9,129 bases of DNA from Proteobacteria bacterium UBA4656 (GTDB lineage: Bacteria > Pseudomonadota > Gammaproteobacteria > Xanthomonadales > Ahniellaceae): positions 1 through 9,129 of the forward strand of contig DHLY01000088.1 of the NCBI GenBank assembly GCA_002405525.1, written 5' to 3'. The translations under genes were made by a program, and so were the position numbers. Below the pieces are notes generated by a model, which saw only the letters and a program-made list of their open reading frames with translations, did no database searches and had not been told where the DNA came from. Below are positions 1 to 6,128 of the stretch, in pieces (the stretch's first letter is position 1; each line of letters begins with the position of its first letter).

Positions 1-163
1 GGTAGTCGAGCAGCAGCAGGTCGGGATCCCACTCCTCCGAGCGGCGAAGCGCGTCGTGCGGATTCCCGAATTCCTCCACCGCCAGGTCGGGGCCGATGCC
101 CTCCACGACGTGGCGCAGCATGGCCCGCGCCGACGGCTGGTCATCCACGATGAGGACGTTCAC
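1..163 (-). CDS. rpfG: Response regulator, receiver domain N-terminus (partial; probable RpfG)
   Basis: This is the first 54 codons of a two-component response regulator; the rest lies beyond the left edge. Seen directly: a GTG start at 163-161, preceded by a GGGAG ribosome-binding site nine bases upstream, then MNVLIVDDQPSARAML, a typical first strand of a CheY-like fold with the acidic pair D7/D8. It runs to the phospho-acceptor strand LLLLDY, with D53 as the likely phosphorylation site. No in-frame alternative start lies close by. The output domain is not visible. The call of RpfG (receiver plus HD-GYP c-di-GMP phosphodiesterase, partner of the DSF sensor kinase RpfC) is an inference from gene order: in Xanthomonas, as I recall it, rpfG lies just downstream of lysS in this orientation. 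Response regulator is nearly certain; rpfG specifically is likely. The 388-bp gap before it suggests its own promoter. Confidence 0.7.
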   Translation of the reverse strand, partial: MNVLIVDDQPSARAMLRHVVEGIGPDLAVEEFGNPHDALRRSEEWDPDLLLLDY

Positions 164-313
164 GGCAGTGCACTCCCGAGGAAGTCTGGCGACGGGCGAG
201 CCTTGACCCCAGCCACCTTTCTCTGATCAGACTACCCGATCCTCCCAGCAATGCGAACCACGGAGCCTCCGGGCGGGGGGCGAGTGCCGCGCCGTGCCCC
301 GTAATCTCCGCTG

Positions 314-338
314 GCGGCGCCAGGCGCCTTGGCGCTGC
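314..338. repeat. Short GC-rich inverted repeat
   Basis: The arms GCGCCA (317-322) and TGGCGC (330-335) pair around a 7-base loop. The stem extends outward by a G/T wobble (316/336) and two more Watson-Crick pairs (315/337, 314/338). It sits 15 bases from the larger hairpin at 353-388, so the two form a tandem hairpin pair in the lysS-rpfG gap. At this GC content such a short repeat may be chance. Confidence 0.35.
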
Positions 339-352
339 AACCCGCACGGCCG

Positions 353-388
353 TCGACCGCCGTCATGCCGCAGGCGCACGGCGGTCGA
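353..388. repeat. Inverted repeat, 11-bp perfect stem, 14-base loop
   Basis: The arms TCGACCGCCGT (353-363) and ACGGCGGTCGA (378-388) are exact reverse complements around a 14-base loop. The element lies about 165 bases past the lysS stop codon in the direction of transcription. It would form a stable GC-rich hairpin in the lysS 3' transcript. No T-run follows on either strand, so it is not a canonical Rho-independent terminator. It could be a U-less terminator, an RNA 3'-end stabiliser, a copy of an extragenic palindromic repeat, or a protein-binding site. Confidence 0.6.
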
Positions 389-551
389 ACCGCAGTGCGC
401 GGTGCCCGTTGGCAGCATCCCTGGCGCCGGCAGCCTGGTGAACTCTTCGTGAAAGAGGCCCGCAGTACCCGGCTGGACCCACAGTGCGCCCTGCCGGCCA
501 GCCCTGCACACGCGCCCAATCCGCCAACCCGACCCCGATCGCGCTTGCGGG

Positions 552-2111
552 TCAGGATTCCGGACGCATGTACGGGAACAGCAGCACGTCCCGGATCGAA
601 GCCCGGTCGCAGACCAACATCGCCAGCCGGTCGATGCCCACACCCAGTCCGCCGGTGGGCGGCAGGCCGACCTGGAGGGCCCGGATGTAGTCCGCATCGA
701 AGGCCATCGCCTCGGCGTCGCCGGCCTCCTTCTGCGCAGTCTGGGCGCGGAACCGCTGCTCCTGGTCGTCCGGGTCGTTCAGTTCGCTGAAGCCGTTGGC
801 GATCTCCTTGCCGCCGATGAACAGCTCGAAACGGTCGGTGATGCCGGAATCGACGTCGCTGGCGCGCGCCAGCGGCGAGACCTCCACCGGATAGGCGGTG
901 ATGAATGTCGGCTGGACGAGACTGGCCTCGACCGTCTTTTCGAAGACCTCGAGCAGGAGCTTGCCCCAGTCGTACTCTTTCCGGACCGGGATGCCGAGCC
1001 GCACGCAGTGCGCCGCCAGCGCCTCGCGGTCGCGCAATTCGTGCGCGCCGATCTGCGGATTGTGCTCGCGCACGGCCTCGTCGAGACGCCAGCGGCGAAA
1101 CGCAGGACCAATGTCGATAACGCGCCCTTCCCACGTCAGCGCCGTGCCGCCGGCGACCGCACGCGAGGCCTCGCGGACCATCGCTTCGGTGAGGTCCATG
1201 ACCTCGTGGTAGGTGGCGTAGGCCTGGTAGAGCTCGAGCATCGTGAACTCCGGGTTGTGCCGGGTACTCACGCCTTCGTTGCGGAAATTGCGGTTGATCT
1301 CGTACACGCGCTCGAAGCCGCCGACCACCAGGCGCTTCAGATACAGCTCCGGCGCCACGCGCAGGTACATGTCGAGGTCGAGCGCATTGTGGTGGGTGAC
1401 GAAGGGCCGCGCCGTGGCGCCGCCGGGGATCGGGTGCATCATCGGCGTCTCGACCTCGATGAAGCGCCGGTCCGGTGCTTCGAGGAAGTCGCGTATGAAA
1501 CGCACGAGGCGCGCGCGTTGCGTGAACGCACGCCGTGACTCGGGGCTTATCGCGAGGTCGACGTAGCGCTGCCGATAGCGCAGTTCGACGTCGGCCAGTC
1601 CGTGCCATTTGTCCGGCAGCGGGCGCAGCGACTTGACCAGCAGGCGGATCGCGTCGCACTTCACCGACAGTTCGCCGGTGCGGGTGCGGGTCAGCGTGCC
1701 CTCGACGCCGACGATGTCGCCGATGTCCCAGCCCTTGAACGCCTCATAGTCCTCGTCCAAGGAGGCCTGCTGCACGAACAGCTGGATACGCGACACCACG
1801 CCCGCCGGTGCGCCGGGCCAGGCGTCCGAACCGTCCTGCACCTGCGCAAACGATGCCTTGCCCATCACGCGCTTGGCCAGCATGCGGCCTGCCAGGCGCA
1901 CGCGGCGGCCCGAGCATTCGAGCGCTTCGGTCGTCCACCGATCCTTGTCCGCGTATTCATGCTGCAGGTCGGCCGCGAAGGCGTCAGGCACGAAGTCGTT
2001 CGGATAGGCGATCCCGGCCTCGCGCAGGGTGGCGAGCTTGGCGCGGCGCTCGGCGATGAGTCGGTTGTCGTCGGCCGGCGCGCCGGATTCGGCGATATGC
2101 GGTTCGGTCAT
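552..2111 (-). CDS. lysS: Lysyl-tRNA synthetase, class II (LysRS)
   Basis: This 519-residue cytoplasmic enzyme attaches lysine to tRNA-Lys using ATP. Seen directly: an N-terminal anticodon-binding OB-fold (about residues 70-165), then the class II catalytic core. Motif 1 lies around [15 protein letters not shown] (217-231), motif 2 around [15 protein letters not shown] (266-280) with [10 protein letters not shown] (284-293), and motif 3 is [13 protein letters not shown] (488-500). The lysine-pocket region reads [11 protein letters not shown] and NGFSELNDP. The ATG at 2111 is chosen because [10 protein letters not shown] resembles LysRS N-termini; an in-frame ATG 18 codons upstream would overlap prfB. 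The ribosome-binding site is weak and the prfB stop is only 19 bp away, so coupling to prfB is plausible, as in the prfB-lysS pair of E. coli. Oddity: against E. coli LysRS, an insertion of about 11 residues (within 94-107, [14 protein letters not shown]) lengthens a loop of the OB-fold. Confidence 0.98.
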   Translation of the reverse strand: MTEPHIAESGAPADDNRLIAERRAKLATLREAGIAYPNDFVPDAFAADLQHEYADKDRWTTEALECSGRRVRLAGRMLAKRVMGKASFAQVQDGSDAWPGAPAGVVSRIQLFVQQASLDEDYEAFKGWDIGDIVGVEGTLTRTRTGELSVKCDAIRLLVKSLRPLPDKWHGLADVELRYRQRYVDLAISPESRRAFTQRARLVRFIRDFLEAPDRRFIEVETPMMHPIPGGATARPFVTHHNALDLDMYLRVAPELYLKRLVVGGFERVYEINRNFRNEGVSTRHNPEFTMLELYQAYATYHEVMDLTEAMVREASRAVAGGTALTWEGRVIDIGPAFRRWRLDEAVREHNPQIGAHELRDREALAAHCVRLGIPVRKEYDWGKLLLEVFEKTVEASLVQPTFITAYPVEVSPLARASDVDSGITDRFELFIGGKEIANGFSELNDPDDQEQRFRAQTAQKEAGDAEAMAFDADYIRALQVGLPPTGGLGVGIDRLAMLVCDRASIRDVLLFPYMRPES

Positions 2112-2130
2112 CGTCGGGTGCTTGCGGGGA

Positions 2131-3259
2131 TCAGGTTGCGTCGGCGCGCTTGGCGCCGGCCTCAAGGCCGGACTTGAGGCTGGCCTCGACGAATTCGTCG
2201 AGGTCGCCGTCGAGCACGCGCTGGGTGTCTGAACGCTCGACCCCGGTGCGCAGGTCCTTGATCCGCGACTGGTCGAGCACGTAGGAACGGATCTGAGAGC
2301 CCCAGCCGATGTCGCTCTTGCCGGCCTCGAGCTTGTCCTTTTCAGCGTTACGCTTCTGCAGTTCCAGCTCGTAGAGCTTTGCCGCCAGCATCTTCATCGC
2401 ACGGTCGCGGTTGGCGTGCTGGCTGCGCTCGTTCTGGCAGGCGACCACGATGCCGGTCGGGACATGGGTGATGCGGACTGCCGACTCGGTCTTGTTGACG
2501 TGCTGACCGCCTGCGCCAGAGGCGCGGTAGACGTCGGTCTTGAGGTCGGCCGGGTTGATCTCGATGTCGATGTCGTCGTCGACCTCGGGCGAGACGAAGA
2601 CCGCGGTGAACGAGGTGTGGCGGCGGTTGTCGGAGTCGAACGGCGACTTGCGCACGAGGCGGTGCACGCCGGTCTCGGTCTTGAACCAGCCGTAGGCGTA
2701 GGGGCCCTCGACGCGAAAGGTCGCGCTCTTGATGCCCGCCACTTCGCCGGCCGAGGCTTCCATCAGCTCGGCCTTCCAGCCGCGCCCGTCGCACCACTTC
2801 AAATACATGCGCAGCAGCATCTCGGCCCAGTCCTGCGCCTCGGTGCCGCCGGCACCGGCCTGGATGTCGACGAAGCAGTTGTGCGAATCCATCTTGCCCG
2901 AGAACATGCGCTGGAACTCCAGCGCCTCAGTGCGCTTGCCCAGCCGGTCAAGATCACCGATCACCGCGGCGGCAGTGTCCGCATCGCCCTCGGCGACGGC
3001 GAGCGCGAACAGGTCGGCGGTCTCGGTCAGCCCCGAGCCGAGGGCGGAGAGATCCCCCACCACCTGATCAAGCAGCGCGCGTTCGCGGCTGAGGTCCTGC
3101 GCGCGCCTGGGATTGTCCCAGACCGAGGGCTGCTCGAGTTCGCGGTTGACTTCTTCGAGGCGCTCGCGCTTGCCATCGAAGTCAAAGATACCCCCTGAGC
3201 GACTGCACCCGCCCCTGCAGGTCGGCGATGCGCGCGAGGATCTGGCCCTGTTCGATCAT
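2131..3259 (-). CDS. prfB: Peptide chain release factor 2 (RF2), expressed by +1 frameshift
   Basis: RF2 recognises UGA and UAA stop codons and triggers peptide release on the ribosome. The gene is in two frames. The first, from ATG 3259-3257, encodes [20 protein letters not shown] then LRGYL, and ends at TGA (3184-3182) as codon 26. After a +1 shift that skips base 3184, the reading continues with [19 protein letters not shown] to the stop at 2133-2131, giving about 375 residues. The stop-recognition tripeptide SPF falls at 205-207 and the catalytic GGQ at 250-252 ([13 protein letters not shown]), the same numbering as E. coli RF2. Residue 246 is Ala, the common form, rather than the Thr of E. 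coli K-12. The protein is about 10 residues longer than E. coli RF2 at the C-terminus: a tail [10 protein letters not shown] follows the usual end ASLKSGL. It is not a pseudogene; the internal stop is the known autoregulatory device. Confidence 0.97.
2155..2184 (-). repeat. Hairpin-forming inverted repeat at the 3' end of prfB
   Basis: Arms at 2155-2166 and 2173-2184 are reverse complements over 12 positions with one mismatch (8 perfect inner pairs, GCCTCAAG/CTTGAGGC) around a 6-base loop. It lies within the last codons of prfB, spanning the junction between the conserved RF2 end and the extra tail, about 45 bases before the lysS start. It might influence coupling or RNA stability between prfB and lysS. 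Coding for similar residues (ASLKSG then LEAG) could explain part of the symmetry. Confidence 0.4.
3181..3196 (-). promoter_or_regulatory. prfB programmed +1 ribosomal frameshift site
   Basis: On the minus strand the sequence reads AGGGGGTATCTTTGAC: an internal Shine-Dalgarno-like AGGGGG (3196-3191), a three-base spacer TAT, the slippery codon CTT (3187-3185), the in-frame stop TGA (3184-3182), and C as the following base. This is the same arrangement as in E. coli prfB. In the known mechanism, low RF2 slows termination at the poorly read UGA-C, and the ribosome slips by +1 into the RF2 frame, giving negative feedback on RF2 level. The long uninterrupted downstream frame beginning at base 3183 supports that the shift is used. 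Confidence 0.97.
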
Positions 3260-3310
3260 GATTACCCGGATTGCGGTTGAAGTCGGCGCGCGATGCTAGC
3301 AGACCCGCCA

Positions 3311-5026
3311 TCATGCCGGCTCGACGTGGCGGACCAGCAGCCGCACCCGGCGCTCGCCCCGCCAGTCGTCCAGCCCGAGCTGATACGCGCAGCGGATCGC
3401 CGCAGGCGGCCGCTCCGCCGCAGCGCCGAACTGCACTGCGTCGACCGGTGTGCCGCATGTCACATGGCGGAGTCGCAGCCGCAAGTGGCCGCCGGCGAGC
3501 ACGCGGCAGTCGTCCACGCGGAACCGGCCGTCGAACACCGGCTCGGGGAATGCCTGGCCCCAGGGTCCGGCGTCGCGCAGCAGGGTCGCCAGCGCCACCG
3601 TCGCCTCGGCGGCCGGGAGTTCGCCATCGCTCAGGCATTCGGCCGGGTCTTCTTGCGCGCCCAGATGGCGCGCGGCCACGGCGTCGAAGGCGGCAGCGAA
3701 GGCCGCCAGCCGGTCCGCCGCCAGTGTGATCCCTGCCGCCATGGCGTGGCCGCCGAACCGCTCGACGAGCCCCGGCTGCCCGGCATCGACCTCGGCCAGT
3801 GCATCGCGCAGGTGGAAGCCGTCGATCGATCGCCCCGATCCGCGGAGCATGCCCGTCGCATCTCCCGCCGGCGCAAAGGCGAACACCGGCCGCCGAAGGC
3901 GATCCTTGATCCGCGAGGCCACCAGCCCCACCACGCCCGCATGCCATCCCGGATCGAACAGGCACAGCCCCGCCGGCGGCGCTCCACCGGCAAGGTGCAG
4001 ACGATCGGCGATCGCCACCGCCTCTTCGGTCATCGCAGCCTGCAGCTCGCGCCGTTCGCGGTTGATCGCATCGAGCCGTGCGGCGAGCGCCGATGCGGCC
4101 TCAGGCGTGCGCGCGAGCAGGCAGCGGATGCCGAGCGACATGTCCTCGAGTCGTCCAGCGGCATTGACCCGGGGACCGATCGCATAACCGAGGTCGCTGG
4201 CGCTGGCGTCGGCGGTGGACCGACCGGCGACTCCGAACAGGGCAGAGATCCCGGCGCTTGCGGCGCCACTGCGGATCCGGCGCAGGCCACTGGCAACCAG
4301 GGTACGGTTATTGCGATCCAGCGGCACCAGGTCCGCGACCGTGCCGAGGGCGACCAAGTCCAGCAGTGCGGCGAGGTCGGGCTCGGGCCGTGAGGGACCG
4401 AACCAGCCGTCGGCGCGCAGACGCGCCCGCGTAGCCAGCAGCAGGTAGAAAAGCACCCCCACGCCGGCCAGCGCCTTGCTCGGGAACGGGTCGCCCGGAA
4501 GGTTGGGGTTCACGATCGCCGCCGCTGGCGGAAGGCTCGCTCCGGGCAGGTGGTGATCGGTGACCACGACCTGCATTCCGAGCGCGTTCGCCGCCGCCAC
4601 GCCCGCATGGCTGGCGATGCCGTTGTCGACGGTCACGACCAGCGATGGCGGGCGCACGCGCAGCGACTCGACCAGCGTCGGCCCCAGCCCGTAGCCATGC
4701 ACGGCGCGATGCGGCACCACGAAGTCCGGCTCGACCGCGCCCAGCATTTCAAGGCCGCGCACGCCGACTGCGCACCCGGTCGCGCCGTCGCAATCGAAGT
4801 CGCCGGCCACCACGATCCGCGCGCCGGTCCTGATCGCTTCGGCGAGCAACGTCACGGCGCGCTGCATCCCGCCCAGTGCGTCGGGTGGATGGAGCCCTCG
4901 CAGTCGGTGGTCGACCTGCTCCGCTGTCGTGATGCCGCGTCCGGCATACACGCGAGCCAGCACGGGGTGCATGCCGGCCGCCGCAAGGCGCGCTGCGTCA
5001 GCGGCCGAGCGACGCACGATGCGCAT
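3311..5026 (-). CDS. recJ: Single-stranded-DNA-specific 5'-3' exonuclease RecJ
   Basis: RecJ degrades single-stranded DNA 5' to 3' in recombination (RecF pathway), mismatch and base-excision repair. At 571 residues it is close to E. coli RecJ (577). DHH-superfamily metal-binding motifs are visible in order: GDFDCDGATG (75-84, motif I, with Cys where E. coli has Ala), VTVDNGIA (131-138), TDHHLPG (156-162, the DHH motif), GTVADLVPLD (228-237), GPRVNAAGRL (284-293), SGRSIDGFHLRDAL (397-410) and the DHHA1 nucleic-acid motif GGHAMAAG (425-432). The OB-like C-terminal domain follows. The ATG at 5026 (MRIVRRS) is chosen by similarity. An in-frame GTG at 5038-5036 would give 575 residues and overlap the upstream stop as GTGA, so translational coupling to the rpfE-like gene is possible; neither start has a strong ribosome-binding site. 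The same frame is open upstream to 5524, but there it overlaps the rpfE-like gene and is a shadow. Confidence 0.97.
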   Translation of the reverse strand: MRIVRRSAADAARLAAAGMHPVLARVYAGRGITTAEQVDHRLRGLHPPDALGGMQRAVTLLAEAIRTGARIVVAGDFDCDGATGCAVGVRGLEMLGAVEPDFVVPHRAVHGYGLGPTLVESLRVRPPSLVVTVDNGIASHAGVAAANALGMQVVVTDHHLPGASLPPAAAIVNPNLPGDPFPSKALAGVGVLFYLLLATRARLRADGWFGPSRPEPDLAALLDLVALGTVADLVPLDRNNRTLVASGLRRIRSGAASAGISALFGVAGRSTADASASDLGYAIGPRVNAAGRLEDMSLGIRCLLARTPEAASALAARLDAINRERRELQAAMTEEAVAIADRLHLAGGAPPAGLCLFDPGWHAGVVGLVASRIKDRLRRPVFAFAPAGDATGMLRGSGRSIDGFHLRDALAEVDAGQPGLVERFGGHAMAAGITLAADRLAAFAAAFDAVAARHLGAQEDPAECLSDGELPAAEATVALATLLRDAGPWGQAFPEPVFDGRFRVDDCRVLAGGHLRLRLRHVTCGTPVDAVQFGAAAERPPAAIRCAYQLGLDDWRGERRVRLLVRHVEPA

Positions 5027-5034
5027 GCCGGCAC

Positions 5035-5961
5035 TCACGCCAACCGCCGCGGACGCCGCCAGGACGCGAAGGCCCCTGCCCGCCCGACTGCCACCGCGCC
5101 ACCGTCGGCGAACACGACCTCCAAGCGCGCCAGCCGCCCCCGCCGCAAAGCGGCCCAGGCCGGACCAATCCACTGCGCTTCCAACAGCGCCGGATCGCGC
5201 AAGGCACGCAGGTCCAGCAACGGGTTGCCGCTCGAAACCTCGGCGGCCGCCCGCACGCGCGGAATGTCGGCCGCCCGCGCCAGCGCGGCGAGCAGCGGAT
5301 CGTCGCTGGCCACCGCATCCACCCGCGCACCAACCCGCGCCGGCCGGGCGCCACCGCCCCAGAACCAGACGCCGTTGGCGACCGGTCGGCCCGCGGCCGC
5401 ACGCGCAGCGTTCACCGGATGGGCGTGCAGAAGCACCTCGCACTCCGCGCGCAGGCGGACCCAGCGCGCAGCCTGCGGTCCGGACGGCCCATGGCCGCGC
5501 GGATCGTCGCCCAGCGCCGCCCACGGCGGGCTGAACAAGGGCAACGGCGCCTCCGGCGACAGACGCAGGTACCAGCGCTCCGGCTGCGGCGCCGACAATT
5601 CCATCCCATGGTCCCCGAACAGTGGCGCCAGCGCGGCGGCGAGGGCGCGCGCCTCGCTGGCCGTCAGACCGATCTCACCTACCGCCATCAGGCGGGCGCC
5701 GGCGAGGTCCGCTTGCACCAGTGCAGGATCCGCGCGCAGCCACGTCGCGCCGCTGCAGTCGCCTGCATCCAGATCACGCGTGATCGCCGCCAGTGGCCAC
5801 GGGCGCGCGGGCAGGTCGAAGACGTGTTCCAGGCAAGGATGTCCGGGGTCTGCGGCCGCCGGCGTCGCCATCCCGCGCGCCATGATCCGCTCCAGCGCCG
5901 GCATCCGCGCCCCGTTCGCAAGCGCGGCCCGTCGGGGCAGCAACAGGAGCAGGCCCGCCAC
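5035..5961 (-). CDS. rpfE: RpfE-family protein of unknown function (phosphoglycerate mutase-like annotation)
   Basis: This 308-residue protein belongs to the family encoded just upstream of recJ in Xanthomonas (rpfE) and in many beta- and gammaproteobacteria. Databases often label the family as a cofactor-independent phosphoglycerate mutase relative or as regulatory protein RpfE. Family hallmarks seen: WLRADPALVQAD (74-85), PERWYLRL (127-134), LLHAHPVN (177-184) and NGVWFWGGG (196-204). There is no signal peptide or clear membrane segment; the short leucine run at 4-8 is probably a first beta strand. I see no complete metalloenzyme active site of true iPGM, so catalysis is unproven. GTG 5961-5959 is preferred because GAGG lies about eight bases upstream and MAGLLLLLP resembles family N-termini; a GTG at 5994 would add 11 residues (MFSFTGSEGGA) read from the adjacent repeat-like spacer. 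Its stop is 8 bp before recJ, so the two are likely co-expressed. Family assignment is firm, molecular role unknown. Confidence 0.8.
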   Translation of the reverse strand: MAGLLLLLPRRAALANGARMPALERIMARGMATPAAADPGHPCLEHVFDLPARPWPLAAITRDLDAGDCSGATWLRADPALVQADLAGARLMAVGEIGLTASEARALAAALAPLFGDHGMELSAPQPERWYLRLSPEAPLPLFSPPWAALGDDPRGHGPSGPQAARWVRLRAECEVLLHAHPVNAARAAAGRPVANGVWFWGGGARPARVGARVDAVASDDPLLAALARAADIPRVRAAAEVSSGNPLLDLRALRDPALLEAQWIGPAWAALRRGRLARLEVVFADGGAVAVGRAGAFASWRRPRRLA

Positions 5962-6124
5962 CGCGCCGCCCTCAGAGCCTGTGAAAGAAAACACGTCCTG
6001 TGGGCTTTTCCAGTCGCGAGTCCGGCGCAGGCCCGGACTCGCTCCCGCGATTCATGTACTGACGCGCATGACCCGCGCGTGGGCCATCGATCGACTGACT
6101 GAGAGGGTGTTCTCTCATGGCCTC
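5962..6124. other. greA-rpfE intergenic spacer, palindrome-rich and repeat-like
   Basis: This 163-bp spacer has no gene. It holds a perfect 10-bp inverted repeat (6016-6042), the distal arm of a hairpin beginning at the greA stop (6099-6128), a CCC/GGG-flanked alternating CG tract (6071-6083), and two direct copies of CACAGG on the minus strand about 20 bases apart. A T-rich patch (TTTTCTTTC on the minus strand, 5995-5983) is unlike the surrounding GC-rich DNA. The texture suggests an interspersed intergenic repeat, which cannot be confirmed from one copy. A promoter for rpfE-recJ could lie here, but I recognise no good -35/-10 pair. Confidence 0.5.
6016..6042. repeat. Perfect 10-bp inverted repeat
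   Basis: The arms GCGAGTCCGG (6016-6025) and CCGGACTCGC (6033-6042) are exact reverse complements around a 7-base loop (CGCAGGC). As RNA from either strand this makes a very stable hairpin. No T-run follows on either strand, so it is not a classical intrinsic terminator. It could be a REP-like extragenic palindrome, a U-less attenuator between greA and the rpfE-recJ pair, or an RNA stabiliser. Confidence 0.65.
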
Positions 6125-6128
6125 TCAG
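6099..6128 (-). repeat. Hairpin overlapping the greA stop codon
   Basis: CTGAGAGG (minus strand, 6128-6121) includes the greA stop codon TGA and is exactly complementary to CCTCTCAG (6106-6099), with a 14-base loop. It sits where a terminator or 3'-end stabiliser would be expected but lacks a downstream T-tract. An alternative shorter pairing, GAGAG (6101-6105) with CTCTC (6112-6116), competes with it. Confidence 0.4.

Larger units (their letters stand above)
164..551. other. lysS-rpfG intergenic region, no gene seen
   Basis: This 388-bp spacer holds no convincing coding frame; frames crossing it are out-of-phase readings of GC-rich DNA with arginine- and proline-rich translations. It should carry the 3' UTR of lysS and the promoter and leader of the response regulator gene. 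It contains two inverted repeats (listed separately). On the minus strand there is a weak sigma-70-like pair, TTCGCA (257-252) and TAGTCT (234-229), with a 17-base spacer about 65 bases before the GTG start. It matches consensus poorly and is only a candidate. The 8-base palindrome CTGATCAG (223-230) overlaps its downstream side. No tRNA, riboswitch or T-tract terminator was recognised. Confidence 0.6.

Noticed and set aside
229..257. Sigma-70 promoter TTCGCA/TAGTCT for the response regulator gene
   Set aside because: The spacing is right (17) but both boxes match consensus poorly, so it is mentioned only as a weak candidate within the spacer.
232..1659. 475-codon minus-strand frame overlapping lysS and the downstream spacer
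   Set aside because: It is an out-of-phase reading of lysS with arginine-rich sequence and no motifs; LysRS in the other frame is certain.
2112..2165. 18-codon N-terminal extension of LysRS
   Set aside because: It would overlap the end of prfB and has no similarity to LysRS N-termini; MTEPHIAES is the natural start.
2131..3063. RF2 as a shortened gene starting at an internal GTG, or as a frameshifted pseudogene
   Set aside because: The missing N-terminus is present in the neighbouring frame and joined by an exact programmed frameshift signal.
3027..3965. 312-codon minus-strand frame joining recJ and prfB 5' regions
   Set aside because: It is out of phase with recJ. Only its end coincides with the true RF2 reading after the frameshift, and the translation before that is compositional noise.
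3293..4393. 366-codon plus-strand open frame antisense to recJ
   Set aside because: It lies inside recJ, whose DHH motifs are unmistakable, and its own translation shows no recognisable domain.
6016..6042. Rho-independent terminator after greA
   Set aside because: The stem is strong, but neither strand has a T-run after it, so it is reported only as an inverted repeat.
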